From contig JAKBBA010000015.1 in NCBI GenBank assembly GCA_021808665.1, positions 1 through 64,000 on the forward strand: a stretch of DNA of 64,000 bases. Reading direction: 5' to 3'. Under the pieces are notes generated by a model that was given only the letters and a program-made list of their open reading frames with translations, was not told the DNA's origin and searched no databases. Positions 1-8,642 of this stretch are shown here, piece after piece. The stretch's first letter is position 1; each line of letters starts with the position of its first letter. The DNA comes from Actinomycetes bacterium (GTDB lineage Bacteria > Actinomycetota > Acidimicrobiia > Acidimicrobiales > Palsa-688). The position numbers were made by a program, and so were the translations under genes.

Positions 1-218
1 GACGCAAGAGACACTACGACCACGTAGAGCGAGATCTCGAGAGCGCTGAAACCCTCAAGAGCCAGGTAGATCGGCGTGACCACTCCAGCGAGCGCACGGC
101 CGCAGCTCATGGCGACCCTGGCGACGAAGATCAGGTCGAAGTTAGGGTTCGTCCAAGCCGGGCGGATGCTCGACGCGAACCGGCCCAACCGGCGACTGGG
201 TGTTGTCTCGCTTTCCAA
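1..218 (-). CDS. MFS-type transporter, N-terminal part (cut by window edge)
   Basis: The reverse strand is open from the left edge to about position 218. It reads a polar N-terminus followed by NFDLIFVARVAMSCGRALAG and then VVTPIYLALEGFSALEISLY, which is the usual start of major facilitator superfamily permeases: helix 1 with a conserved Arg and Gly, then the loop into helix 2. About 72 residues are visible and the rest lies outside the window, so the substrate cannot be named. A TTG at 218 preceded by AAGGG about nine bases upstream is the best visible start, and GATAAT lies just upstream of that. It is divergent from the methyltransferase at 345. The family call rests on pattern recognition of the helix 1-2 region only. 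Confidence 0.6.
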   Translation of the reverse strand, partial: MESETTPSRRLGRFASSIRPAWTNPNFDLIFVARVAMSCGRALAGVVTPIYLALEGFSALEISLYVVVVSLA

Positions 219-236
219 GTTATTTACCCTTGCTAA

Positions 237-242
237 ATTATC
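237..242 (-). promoter_or_regulatory. possible -10 box for the leftward MFS gene
   Basis: On the reverse strand this hexamer reads GATAAT, five of six matches to the sigma-70 type -10 consensus. It lies 18 bases upstream of the proposed TTG start at 218, in a locally AT-rich patch. No convincing -35 box is visible at the right distance, so this is a weak call. Confidence 0.3.
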
Positions 243-344
243 ACCTGGGGAGATTGTACGGGCCCCGACGCAACACGCGCCGGCCGGGTTCGTGGAGTCG
301 GCTGGGTTGGGTGTATCGGGTGATCTGGATGCTAGGAATGGGCC

Positions 345-1157
345 ATGGTGAAGCTGTTGGGCGAGAGGCCCGTGGAAGGTTCGACCCCTGACTCCCTGCT
401 GGCGTTGCACGCCGCCGGATACAGGGAGGTTCGCTCCAGGCTTGGCGACGGTATGATCCTCGACGCGGGCTGCGGGCTCGGGTTCGAAACGGTGTCGCTA
501 GGCGGTCACGGCCGGACGGTAGTTGGCTTCGACTACGACGCAGCGACCGCTGCGCAGGCCGGTTCCACTTTCGCTCGCGACGGCCTAAAGGTCGCCTGCT
601 GCGACGCTGTGTCCACGTGCTTTCGCGATGGGAGCTTCGACTTCGTGTGCTCGTCGCATCTAATAGAGCACTTCAGGCGCCCCGAGCTACATGTAGCCGA
701 GTTGGCGAGGATCCTGGGCAGGGATGGCAGCGCAATGATCCTCACGCCGAACAGGACTGCTGACTTCGAGAACCCATACCACCTACACCTATTCGACCGG
801 GCTGAGCTGACTGAGACGCTTCGGGCCTTCTTCGAAGAGGTGTGGGTCGGCGGCCTGGACGGCTCGGATGCGGTGAAAGCCGATTTCGCCTCCCGGCGTC
901 GAAGGGCTGAAAAGGTCCTCCGACTCGACTTCCTCGGACTGCGAAAGCGCATCCCGCACCGCTGGTACACGACCATCTACTCGGCTGCCCTGCCTCTGGT
1001 CTATCGCCTCATGGCTCGTAACGACAGCGGGGGAGCCACAGGGATTACAGCCGACGAGTTCAATGTGACCACCGACGTAGACGACACAACGCTGGTTCTC
1101 TTCGCTATTTGCAGCTCCCCGAGGCCATCGAAGAGAGCCCCAGAACCTCAACTCTAA
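345..1157 (+). CDS. class I SAM-dependent methyltransferase
   Basis: The 270-residue protein carries the class I methyltransferase core. Motif I is ILDAGCGLGFE near residues 35-45 and binds S-adenosylmethionine. An acidic residue follows strand 2 (VVGFDYD), then FDFVCSSHLIEHF near residue 100 as the motif IV region, and a later AMILTPNR strand. This pattern is that of the Methyltransf_11 group, which modifies small molecules, lipids or sugars. The C-terminal third has an Arg-rich helix and TTIYSAALPLVYRLM, perhaps a substrate lid. The start at 345 has AGGA about nine bases upstream. The gene is convergent with the hydrolase at 1173, with an inverted repeat spanning both stop codons. The substrate is unknown. 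Confidence 0.8.
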   Translation: MVKLLGERPVEGSTPDSLLALHAAGYREVRSRLGDGMILDAGCGLGFETVSLGGHGRTVVGFDYDAATAAQAGSTFARDGLKVACCDAVSTCFRDGSFDFVCSSHLIEHFRRPELHVAELARILGRDGSAMILTPNRTADFENPYHLHLFDRAELTETLRAFFEEVWVGGLDGSDAVKADFASRRRRAEKVLRLDFLGLRKRIPHRWYTTIYSAALPLVYRLMARNDSGGATGITADEFNVTTDVDDTTLVLFAICSSPRPSKRAPEPQL

Positions 1158-1186
1158 ACTTCAACTGCAAGGTTAGGGTTGAGGTT
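1144..1186 (+). terminator. shared terminator-like hairpin between convergent genes
   Basis: Arms at 1144-1157 and 1173-1186 pair over 14 bases around a 15-base loop. Read as plus-strand RNA all 14 positions pair, one of them a G-U wobble; on the minus strand that position is a C-A mismatch. The arms contain the stop codons of both flanking genes. No strong U-tract follows, as in many actinobacterial hairpin terminators, so termination is inferred from position and stem quality. Confidence 0.5.
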
Positions 1187-2030
1187 TATAGTGTGCCGGG
1201 TCACTGGCGGCTGGGAGCTTCCTTATGAGATCGGCCACGATACCCGGGTGTGTCAGGTGCGCTCCGTGGCCGGTTCCGGGCACGCAGACTAGGTTGCCGT
1301 CGGGGAGGGCTTCGGCGAGGGCGTGGGCAGCGTCGCGCTGGTGGGCTCTGGAGTCACCTCCGTAGCCGACGGTGACCGGGACCTCTATAGCAGTCGCGTC
1401 GAAGACCGGCCCGTGTGAGAGATAGGCGAAGTCGGTTTGCAAGGTGACCCCTTCCGAGCGTCGAGCGGCGCGGGTAGCCGCCGGGAGCCTCTCCCACAGC
1501 TTGTCGCCGACCATGCGCCTCATGAACCACTCGGCGCGATCCTCGGGCGCTAGATCCCCCGCCGCCCCCCGGGAGGCTGTGTCGTCGGGCCAGAATGGCA
1601 TCCACGGCATCGGGGCCTCCCAGATCAGGGCGGCACTGAAAACCCGGGGGTGGCTTTGTAGGGCCGCAAGGACAATGTCGCCACCGAGACTGTGGCCAAA
1701 GGCCACGACTGGACCCGGACCAGCGAGGTCGACGAGGTCCTCCACTTGCGCAGCGAATGATTCGGGGGCCGCCAGACCGGCCGAATGCCCGTAACCGCGC
1801 CGGTCGTATGCGACCGCCTCCCACTCGGGGAGCTTGGCGATCAGCCGGGTGAAGCTCGTGGCTCGATCCATCGCTCCGTGCACCATTACCACGGTCCCGG
1901 CCGCGGTGTGGCCATCGCGCGCCGGGCGGCGCACGATGCGCATTCCCGCGAGCGGTTGCGCAGCCCGACGGTGGTTATCGGCGCGTCCCTCGGTCGAATG
2001 TTTTGGGCCCGTCGGCTCTGGAAGGCTCAC
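1173..2030 (-). CDS. alpha/beta hydrolase
   Basis: This is a 285-residue alpha/beta hydrolase fold protein. The nucleophile elbow GHSLGG puts the catalytic Ser near residue 114. The oxyanion region is VMVHGAMD near residue 50, and a C-terminal TGHGAHLTHP supplies the catalytic His near residue 255. YDRRGYGHS is the usual conserved segment after strand 4. Such enzymes include esterases, lactonases and C-C hydrolases, and the substrate cannot be told here. The start is only three bases after the ettA stop, so the two are probably co-transcribed. The first 29 residues look unconserved, and Met30 (MRIVRRPARDG) is a credible alternative start. Confidence 0.82.
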   Translation of the reverse strand: MSLPEPTGPKHSTEGRADNHRRAAQPLAGMRIVRRPARDGHTAAGTVVMVHGAMDRATSFTRLIAKLPEWEAVAYDRRGYGHSAGLAAPESFAAQVEDLVDLAGPGPVVAFGHSLGGDIVLAALQSHPRVFSAALIWEAPMPWMPFWPDDTASRGAAGDLAPEDRAEWFMRRMVGDKLWERLPAATRAARRSEGVTLQTDFAYLSHGPVFDATAIEVPVTVGYGGDSRAHQRDAAHALAEALPDGNLVCVPGTGHGAHLTHPGIVADLIRKLPAASDPAHYKPQP

Positions 2031-2033
2031 CAG

Positions 2034-3722
2034 TCAGCGCGAGACGGGCTTGTAGCGAATCCTGTGCGGCTGGTCCGCCTCACCGCCCATGCGGCTGCGA
2101 CGGTCTGCTTCGTAGTCGGAGAAGTTGCCCTCGAACCAGCGAACCTCCGAATCGCCCTCGAAGGCCAAGACATGGGTGGCTACCCGGTCGAGGAACCAAC
2201 GATCGTGGCTGATGACCACGGCGCACCCCGAGAACCCGACCAGGGCATCCTCCAGCGCCCGCAGAGTGTCCACGTCCAAGTCGTTGGTCGGCTCGTCGAG
2301 TAGGAGGAGGTTCGCCCCTGAACGCAGGGTCTTGGCCAGATGGACCCGGTTTCGTTCGCCTCCGGAAAGATCGCCAACCTTCTTTTGCTGGTCGGATCCC
2401 TTGAAGCCGAAACTCGCTACGTAGGCCCGGCCGTGGAGCTCCCGTCCGCCGACCATAAGACGGTCCACGCCGTCTGCTACCTCCTCGAAGACCGTCTTGG
2501 AGGGGTCGAGGCTTGACCTCGACTGGTCGACGTAAGCGAGGGTGACGCTGTCGCCGACACGAACCATGCCCGAGTCAGGAGTTTCGGCTCCGGATATGAG
2601 CCGGAAGAGGGTCGTCTTGCCCGCCCCGTTAGCGCCGACGACCCCGACGATTCCCCCGGGCGGCAGGCTGAAGGAAAGGCCGTCGATCAAAAGGCGCCCC
2701 TCGAAGCCTTTAGACAGGCCGTCTGCGTCGACGACGAGATTCCCGAGACGGGGTCCTGGCGGGATAGTTATCTCCAAGCGCTCCGGGATCTTGCGCGACG
2801 CTGCTTCCTCGGCAGAGGCGGCCAGTTCGAGGTAGGAGGCCACGCGGGCCTTGCTTTTCGCCTGGCGGGCGCGAGGTGACATCCGGATCCATTCAAGCTC
2901 GCGCTCCAGCGTGCGCTTGCGGGCCTCGTCGGCTTTGTCTTCCTTGGCGAGACGTGCCTGCTTTTGCTCTAACCAGGACGAATAGTTGCCCTGCCAGGGG
3001 ATCCCAGCACCCCGATCGAGCTCGAGGATCCACCCAGCCACGTTGTCCAAGAAGTAGCGGTCGTGAGTGACCGCCACCACAGTGCCCGGGTAGTCACGCA
3101 ACGTGCGTTCGAGCCAGGCGACCGACTCGGCGTCGAGATGGTTGGTCGGCTCGTCGAGCAAGAGCAGGTCGGGGCTCGCCAGTAGCAGGCGGCACAGCGC
3201 CACGCGCCGTCGCTCGCCGCCGGAGAGGTTGGCTACGGCAGCGTCAGGCGGGGGTAAGCGCAGAGCGTCCATAGCGATCTCCAGGCGACGGTCGAGCTCC
3301 CACGCTCCGATGGCGTCGATCCGCTCGCCGAGGTCAGCCTGCTCGGCGAGAAGCTTGTCGAAGTCGGCGTCGGCTTCGCCCATCGCTGCACAAACCTCGT
3401 CATATCTGGCCAGGAGATCCCTGGTGGCTGCGACTCCCATCGCCACGTTGGCGGCGACGTCGGTCGTGTCGTCGAGCTCGGGTTCCTGCGCCAGCAGGCC
3501 GACGCTGAAACCGGGTGTCAGACGGGCCTCGCCTGTGAAGCCGTCGTCGAGGCCGGCCATTATCCGAAGCAGCGAGGACTTGCCCGAACCGTTGGACCCT
3601 ATGACGCCGATCTTGGCCCCAGGATAGAAGGAGAGGTTAATCCCGCGCAGGACCTCGCGGTCGGGGGGGTAGAAGCGCCTCAAGTCGCGCATCGTGAAAA
3701 TGAACTGGGCTGGCACCCCCAC
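2034..3722 (-). CDS. ettA: energy-dependent translational throttle protein EttA (ABC-F ATPase)
   Basis: This is a 562-residue ABC-F protein close in length to E. coli EttA (555). It has two ATP-binding cassettes and no membrane segment. The first has Walker A GSNGSGKSS at residues 42-50, signature LSGGERRR and Walker B LLLLDEPTNHLD. The second has GANGAGKTT, LSGGERNR and LLLLDEPTNDLD. Between them is the basic linker with WIRMSPRARQAKSKAR, and the C-terminus ends RIRYKPVSR, as in the EttA subgroup. The family binds the ribosomal E site and gates entry into elongation according to ATP/ADP ratio. The N-terminus AQFIFTM matches the family start. A hydrolase follows three bases downstream, and the gene is divergent from the GH31 enzyme. 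Confidence 0.95.
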   Translation of the reverse strand: MGVPAQFIFTMRDLRRFYPPDREVLRGINLSFYPGAKIGVIGSNGSGKSSLLRIMAGLDDGFTGEARLTPGFSVGLLAQEPELDDTTDVAANVAMGVAATRDLLARYDEVCAAMGEADADFDKLLAEQADLGERIDAIGAWELDRRLEIAMDALRLPPPDAAVANLSGGERRRVALCRLLLASPDLLLLDEPTNHLDAESVAWLERTLRDYPGTVVAVTHDRYFLDNVAGWILELDRGAGIPWQGNYSSWLEQKQARLAKEDKADEARKRTLERELEWIRMSPRARQAKSKARVASYLELAASAEEAASRKIPERLEITIPPGPRLGNLVVDADGLSKGFEGRLLIDGLSFSLPPGGIVGVVGANGAGKTTLFRLISGAETPDSGMVRVGDSVTLAYVDQSRSSLDPSKTVFEEVADGVDRLMVGGRELHGRAYVASFGFKGSDQQKKVGDLSGGERNRVHLAKTLRSGANLLLLDEPTNDLDVDTLRALEDALVGFSGCAVVISHDRWFLDRVATHVLAFEGDSEVRWFEGNFSDYEADRRSRMGGEADQPHRIRYKPVSR

Positions 3723-3840
3723 AGTCTCTCACGCCGAGGGTCGACGCCTGTACCCCGGCGCTATGGAGCGCGTCGCCGTCGAGGAGCTCGCCGGGATTTG
3801 ACTCGTTGCGGTCCTCGCCCCTAAGTTGGACAGAGGTCAT

Positions 3841-3862
3841 ACCAAAATGGTCCACCTTTGGT
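3841..3862 (+). promoter_or_regulatory. inverted repeat upstream of the GH31 gene (possible operator)
   Basis: ACCAAA at 3841-3846 and TTTGGT at 3857-3862 form a perfect inverted repeat with a 10-base spacer, 42 bases before the GH31 start. Immediately upstream, GGTCATACCA (3835-3844) resembles a FadR-type GntR operator and is similar to GGTCTGACCA at 7516. The position between two divergent genes and near a sugar-acid regulon suggests a repressor site, but no regulator has been tied to it. Confidence 0.35.
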
Positions 3863-3903
3863 GCGGCTAGCATCCGAGTCGCACTTTCCCCAGGAGGCCA
3901 GCG

Positions 3904-6354
3904 ATGAGTGCCATACAACCTTCCAGCGCGAGTTCGAGTCCTCCCGCGTCAGCGGGTGACAGGCAGTTCCTGGTGAGGAGCATCGACGCTGTCAAGCTTG
4001 CCGAAAGCGGGGATGCCGTCGACGTGGATCTGACAGCGGTCGCCTATCGACATCTCGGCGTTGCGCGGGGGATCTTCACCGTCGAGCCCCCGGCAGAGCA
4101 GGGCCTTGAGCGTCTCCTGCCGAACGCCCCCGACTGGGGTGACGGCCACTCCTCCGGAGGGGGGACCGTGGCGGCCTCCGACACTCGCCGGGTGTCGATT
4201 AGGGTGCGGGCGGCCGGGCCGCGATGCCTGCGGATGACAGTCAACGCTGGCTCGGCTTGGACGCCGGCGGCAGACGGGGTCGACGACGGGATCGTCGTCG
4301 ACCCGAACCCGATGGGTGCGGGCATAGAAGTCGCCGAGACCCCCGGCTACGTGGAAGTCCGAGGCCAAGGCGTTGCCTTGCGCTTGCACCGCCGGCCTTT
4401 CCGCCTAGAGCTGATCGGGGCGTCAGGAGTGCCCCTCGCGCGAAGCGGGGGTGGGCTACGCCAAGTCGCCGGATTGCCTCTCGTGCCGGCCATGTCCCTA
4501 CTCGACGGCCGCCTGTCCATGAGCCTGGAGATAGCGCCGGGAGAACTGCTGGCCGGGTTGGGAGAGCAGTTCACCTCTACCGTGCACAACGGTAGGAGCT
4601 TCGAGCTGATAGCCAACGACGCTCTCGGCGCCGGAACTGGCCTCACCTACAAAGCTGCACCCGTCATACACTCCTCGGCTGGCTACAGCCTGTTCGTCAA
4701 CACGCCGGGACCTATGCGTGTCGACGTCGGAGCCACCTTCCCGTCGGTGCTGGAACTGGACAACGAGGAGGACCGCTTCGACTGCTTCTTCCTTGCCGCC
4801 GCGACCCTCAAGGAGCGTCTGACCGACTACACAGCGATCACCGGACGGATGTCGGTGCCGCCGAGATGGGCTTTTGGGGTATGGATGTCGCGGTGCCGTT
4901 ACCGCACGCGCTCCGAGCTCGAGTCGGTCGCCTCGAAGCTTCGTGAGACCGGCATGCCTTGCGACGTGTTGCACATCGACCCTGACTGGTTGGAACGCGA
5001 CCTGCTCAACTGCGATTTCGTGTGGAGCGACACCAAATACCCCGATCCTGCCGGGATGGTCAAGTCTCTCGGCTCGCAAGGCTTTCGCCTGTCAGTTTGG
5101 GAACTTCCCTACCTTGACCCGGACTCGCCGGTCTTCGACGAAGCCGCCGATGCCGGTTTGCTCGTGACGGGCTCGGACGGCTCGCCCGCAGTGGTAGCCC
5201 GAACAATGTCGCGAGACGGCCGGCCCCGTCACCTGGTGGACTTCTCCAACCCTGCGGCGCGTAACTGGTGGAAGGAAAAGAACAGGGGGCTGGCCGACCT
5301 GGGAGTGGCGGTCATCAAGTGCGACTTCGGCGAAGGTCTGCCCGACGACGCCATCATGTCGGACGGCCGGCGAGGTAGGGCGTGGCGCAACCTGTACCCG
5401 ATGTGGTACAGCCGGACCGTCTCCGAGACCCTCGCCGAGCGTGACGGCTCCGAGGCCCTGGTTTGGAGCAGGAGCGGTTGGGCCGGCTCGCAACGGTACC
5501 CAGCCCAGTGGGGCGGAGACCCAGAGGCGAGCGTCGCGGGTCTAGCCGCTGAACTGAGAGCCGGTATCAGCTGGAGCTTGTCCGCTCCTGGGCTGTGGGC
5601 GCACGACATCGGAGGGTTCTACGGCGACGGACCCAGCCCGGAGCTCTACGTGCGCTGGGCGCAGGTGGGTTGTCTGTCCCCGCTGTCGCGTTTCCACGGT
5701 CTACGCCCCAGGGAACCCTGGGAGTTCGGGCAGCGGGCTTTCTCGATCGTCCGGGACTTCGCCCGTCTGCGCTACCAGCTGCTGCCGTACCTTATGAGCG
5801 CCGCGGGCGAAGCGAGCCGTTTCGGCTGGCCCGTGCTGCGACCGTTGGCGCTCGAGTACCCCGACGAGAAGCTCCTGTGGCACGTGGATCACGAGTACAT
5901 GCTCGGGTCGGACCTTCTGGTGGTGGCAGTGCTCGACGAATCCCCCGACGTCGCCGCCGTGGACGTGGTCCTACCGCCCGGGCAGTGGGTGGACTTCTGG
6001 ACCGGGGACGTGGCCAGCGGCCCGAGCCGGACTCGCGTGGAGGTGCCCCTCGAACGCATACCTCTCTACGTGAGGGCGGGTACGGTCATCCCGATGGGGC
6101 CAGCCGCCAATCACACCGGCGAGATCGACCCCGCTCGGTGGGATCTGCACGTGTGGCCTGGTCCGGCGACCGTTACGACCGTCTACGACGGGGATCTCGC
6201 CCACCGCTACCGGCCCGACCCGGGCTCCCCGGACTGGCCCGCAGGGAGAGTCCTGTGTCGCGAGCCTGCTCGCAGGGCGGCGAAGGCTTACGTGCATCTT
6301 CCCGGCGGACGGGTGCAAGAGGTGCCTGCCGTGGCCGTGAGCGCGCAGTTCTAG
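3904..6354 (+). CDS. glycoside hydrolase family 31 alpha-glycosidase (alpha-xylosidase-like)
   Basis: An 816-residue GH31 enzyme with no signal peptide, so probably cytoplasmic and acting on imported oligosaccharides. The catalytic barrel begins near PPRWAFGVWMSR. The nucleophile is Asp474 in IKCDFGEG and the acid/base is Asp539 in WGGD. Their spacing of 65 residues matches the YicI alpha-xylosidase (66). C-terminal beta domains include LWHVDHEYMLGSDLLVVAVL and YVRAGTVIPMG. GH31 members retain configuration and release alpha-linked glucose or xylose; CDFGEG with WGGD favours alpha-xylosidase or a close relative. AGGAGG lies six bases before the ATG. It stands at the edge of a sugar-acid catabolic island, which makes pentose release plausible but unproven. 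Confidence 0.88.
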   Translation: MSAIQPSSASSSPPASAGDRQFLVRSIDAVKLAESGDAVDVDLTAVAYRHLGVARGIFTVEPPAEQGLERLLPNAPDWGDGHSSGGGTVAASDTRRVSIRVRAAGPRCLRMTVNAGSAWTPAADGVDDGIVVDPNPMGAGIEVAETPGYVEVRGQGVALRLHRRPFRLELIGASGVPLARSGGGLRQVAGLPLVPAMSLLDGRLSMSLEIAPGELLAGLGEQFTSTVHNGRSFELIANDALGAGTGLTYKAAPVIHSSAGYSLFVNTPGPMRVDVGATFPSVLELDNEEDRFDCFFLAAATLKERLTDYTAITGRMSVPPRWAFGVWMSRCRYRTRSELESVASKLRETGMPCDVLHIDPDWLERDLLNCDFVWSDTKYPDPAGMVKSLGSQGFRLSVWELPYLDPDSPVFDEAADAGLLVTGSDGSPAVVARTMSRDGRPRHLVDFSNPAARNWWKEKNRGLADLGVAVIKCDFGEGLPDDAIMSDGRRGRAWRNLYPMWYSRTVSETLAERDGSEALVWSRSGWAGSQRYPAQWGGDPEASVAGLAAELRAGISWSLSAPGLWAHDIGGFYGDGPSPELYVRWAQVGCLSPLSRFHGLRPREPWEFGQRAFSIVRDFARLRYQLLPYLMSAAGEASRFGWPVLRPLALEYPDEKLLWHVDHEYMLGSDLLVVAVLDESPDVAAVDVVLPPGQWVDFWTGDVASGPSRTRVEVPLERIPLYVRAGTVIPMGPAANHTGEIDPARWDLHVWPGPATVTTVYDGDLAHRYRPDPGSPDWPAGRVLCREPARRAAKAYVHLPGGRVQEVPAVAVSAQF

Positions 6355-6423
6355 GAGTCGTCCCTGGCCGAGTGCGCGGACGGCTCCGCCACTCGGCCAG
6401 CTCGGTTACTCGGGCGGGTTGGT

Positions 6424-7452
6424 TCAGCGGGCGGGTTGGCGGTGCGCCCCGACAGCATGCCTCGCAGGTATCCCGTCGAGCACCGCTGCGATGTCAGAGG
6501 CCAGAGCAGCTGAGATCGCCTCTTGGGATTCGTTGGTGAGACCGGCCACGTGGGGGCTGAGTACCACCCTGTCGCAAGCTTCGAGACGCCCGATGGTGGG
6601 CGGTTCGGAGGCCCGGACGTCGAGACCCGCCCCGCCCAGGCGTCCCGATTCGAGGGAGTCGGCGAGGGCATCCTCGTCTATCAGACCGCCCCGTGACACA
6701 TTTATCAGGTAGGAGCCCGATTTCATGTCAGCCAAGAATCCGGCGTCGACCATACGCTCGGTGTCGGGGGTCAAAGGCAGGTGCAGCGACACGACGTCGG
6801 CGGACGTGACGAGCTCTACCAGGCTGGTGGCCCTGGCGTCCACGCCTTTGGGCAGTGGAGTCCCCGGGTCCAGGACGGGGTCGTAGCCGACCACCCGCAT
6901 CCCAAGCGCCGAGGCCAACGCGCTCAGCGCTCTGCCCGTAGCGCCGAGTCCAATCACCCCCCACGTCTTGCCGGCCAGCTCGGTGCCGTACCGGCGGTCC
7001 CAGACTCCTGAGCGCACCCGGGCGTCGTGGCCCACCACGTCCTTGGCAAGAGCGAGAGCGAACGCCAAGGTGTGCTCGGCGACGCTCTGGGCGTTCGCTC
7101 CGAGCGGGGCGACGACCACGACACCTAGCTCGTCGGCGGCGAGAAGGTCGATGTTGTCCAGGCCGACACCAGCCCGAGCGACGATCTTCAGCAGCGGAGC
7201 TGCCTCCAGGAGCCCGCGGTCCACCGATGTCCGGTTGCGGACCACCAGCGCCGAAGCGGAACGCACGGCATTGACGAGTCGATCACGGTCGGACCACAAC
7301 TCGGCTTGCCGGCGGACCGCATGGCGAGCTGACAGGTCTTCGAACGCGCCGCCCCAAACGTCTTCGGATATGACGACGGCCGGGTCAGTGTCGGGCCTGT
7401 GTGGGCCGGGCTGGTCCTGGCCAGCGGTCTCGTCTTGGTTGGCAGATGGCAT
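6424..7452 (-). CDS. D-isomer-specific 2-hydroxyacid dehydrogenase
   Basis: This 342-residue NAD(P)-dependent reductase of 2-keto acids belongs to the D-hydroxyacid dehydrogenase family (glyoxylate/hydroxypyruvate reductase, phosphoglycerate dehydrogenase relatives). The Rossmann motif is GVIGLGATGR. The catalytic residues are Arg in NVSRGGLIDEDAL, Glu in RASEPP and His in LSPHVAGLT. RAGVGLDNID is the conserved substrate-side motif. The ATG at 7452 has GGAG seven bases upstream; a 48-residue longer reading is possible but runs into the divergent promoter and looks unconserved. In this cluster it may reduce glyoxylate or a 2-keto-3-deoxy acid. There is no ACT or other regulatory domain, so a serine-pathway SerA role is unlikely. 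Confidence 0.85.
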   Translation of the reverse strand: MPSANQDETAGQDQPGPHRPDTDPAVVISEDVWGGAFEDLSARHAVRRQAELWSDRDRLVNAVRSASALVVRNRTSVDRGLLEAAPLLKIVARAGVGLDNIDLLAADELGVVVVAPLGANAQSVAEHTLAFALALAKDVVGHDARVRSGVWDRRYGTELAGKTWGVIGLGATGRALSALASALGMRVVGYDPVLDPGTPLPKGVDARATSLVELVTSADVVSLHLPLTPDTERMVDAGFLADMKSGSYLINVSRGGLIDEDALADSLESGRLGGAGLDVRASEPPTIGRLEACDRVVLSPHVAGLTNESQEAISAALASDIAAVLDGIPARHAVGAHRQPAR

Positions 7453-7514
7453 CGCTTGGCTCCGTTTCTGATACCGCAGTAGCGTCGGAAGACGTGTAAA
7501 GGGGTTCCGGCATG

Positions 7515-7525
7515 AGGTCTGACCA
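7515..7525. promoter_or_regulatory. candidate FadR/GntR-type operator in a divergent promoter
   Basis: GGTCTGACC at 7516-7524 is a perfect palindrome (GGTC, one base, GACC) between the divergent 2-hydroxyacid dehydrogenase and Ldh-family genes. FadR-subfamily regulators bind short palindromes of this general form, and such a regulator is encoded at 15260-16117. A similar GGTCATACCA occurs before the GH31 gene. The assignment is inference from shape and context. Confidence 0.3.
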
Positions 7526-7590
7526 CTGTTAGACTTGCACGGTCGGATGGTCCTGTCAACCCGGGCCACGATCGCTAAAGGAGACCACAG

Positions 7591-8604
7591 ATGCAAAGCA
7601 CCGTCGGGGCGATGAGGCAGACCGCCGCTCGTATCCTTGTTGCAGCGGGAATGGCCGAGGGCCCGGCGGATCGCACTGCCTGGGCCCTTGCGGCCGCTGA
7701 CGCTTGGGGGAGGGGATCACACGGTCTCATGCGGCTGCCGTTCTACTTGGATCGTTTTGCCGGCGGGGGGGCGAACCCGGCAGCGGTGCTACGCCAGGTC
7801 AGCGACACCGGGCCCGTCGTCTGCTACGACGGTGACAACGGCCTCGGGCACTGGCAGGTTTGGGAGGCCGCCCAGGTTGCTTCCCAGCGCGCCGGCCAGT
7901 ACGGCATAGCCGCCGTGTCGGTAGGTAACTCCGGGCACTGCGGGGCGTTAGGCCTGTACGTGGCCGCCGCAGCGGAGGCGGGACGCGCGTCGGTGGCGTT
8001 CTCGAACGGCCCTGCGGTCATCCCCCCGTGGGGTGGCAGAGCCCCGGTCTTGTCCACCAGCCCGATCGCCTTTGCCATGCCCGACGAGGCGGGAGCGGTG
8101 ATAGTAGACCTTGCGACCAGTGCCGTAGCGCGCGGCAAGATCGCTGAGGCAGCTGCGGCCGGTCGACAACTCGAAGTGGGCTGGGCGCTCGACGAGGACG
8201 GCGAGCCGACAACCGATCCGGCGAAAGCGCTCAAAGGGATGCTCGCCCCGATCGGCGGCGCCAAAGGTTACGCGCTAGCGACCATGGTCGAACTTCTAAC
8301 CGGCGTGCTCGTGGGATCGAACCTCGCCGGGGACGTCGCAGACCCGCTGTCGCTAGACGCCGCGGGCTCAGCCCAGCGAATAGGCCACCTTCTGATAGCC
8401 CTCGACCCTTCAAGGTTCGACGTCGACGGGAACGCCTCGGCGCGTATGTCTCTGTACGCGAAGAGAGTCCAAGCCGCCGGCGGCAGGCTGCCCGGCGCGG
8501 GCAGGAAGCTCCCGGGGGCTATCGCCGACGACGACACGCTTACGATACCCGACAGTGTCGCCGAGCGCATCGCCGAGCACGCCGGCCGCTTGGGAGTCGC
8601 CTAA
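7591..8604 (+). CDS. malate/L-lactate (YlbC/Ldh_2-type) dehydrogenase
   Basis: A 337-residue member of the Ldh_2 family, NAD(P)-dependent oxidoreductases of 2-hydroxy acids unrelated to Rossmann-type lactate dehydrogenase. Family hallmarks seen are SHGLMRLPFYLDR near residue 43, GNSGHCGALG near residue 110 with the catalytic His, the TSPIAFAMP strand, and the glycine-rich IGGAKGYALATMVELLTG near residue 225. Known members act on malate, ureidoglycolate, 2,3-diketogulonate or 2-keto-3-deoxy sugar acids; the last fits a sugar-acid cluster. GGAG lies eleven bases before the ATG. It is divergent from the D-hydroxyacid dehydrogenase and convergent with the DHDPS-family gene 38 bases away. Confidence 0.85.
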   Translation: MQSTVGAMRQTAARILVAAGMAEGPADRTAWALAAADAWGRGSHGLMRLPFYLDRFAGGGANPAAVLRQVSDTGPVVCYDGDNGLGHWQVWEAAQVASQRAGQYGIAAVSVGNSGHCGALGLYVAAAAEAGRASVAFSNGPAVIPPWGGRAPVLSTSPIAFAMPDEAGAVIVDLATSAVARGKIAEAAAAGRQLEVGWALDEDGEPTTDPAKALKGMLAPIGGAKGYALATMVELLTGVLVGSNLAGDVADPLSLDAAGSAQRIGHLLIALDPSRFDVDGNASARMSLYAKRVQAAGGRLPGAGRKLPGAIADDDTLTIPDSVAERIAEHAGRLGVA

Positions 8605-8642
8605 AGCCGGGACGGGGTACCCGGGACGGGGGCTATCGGGGC

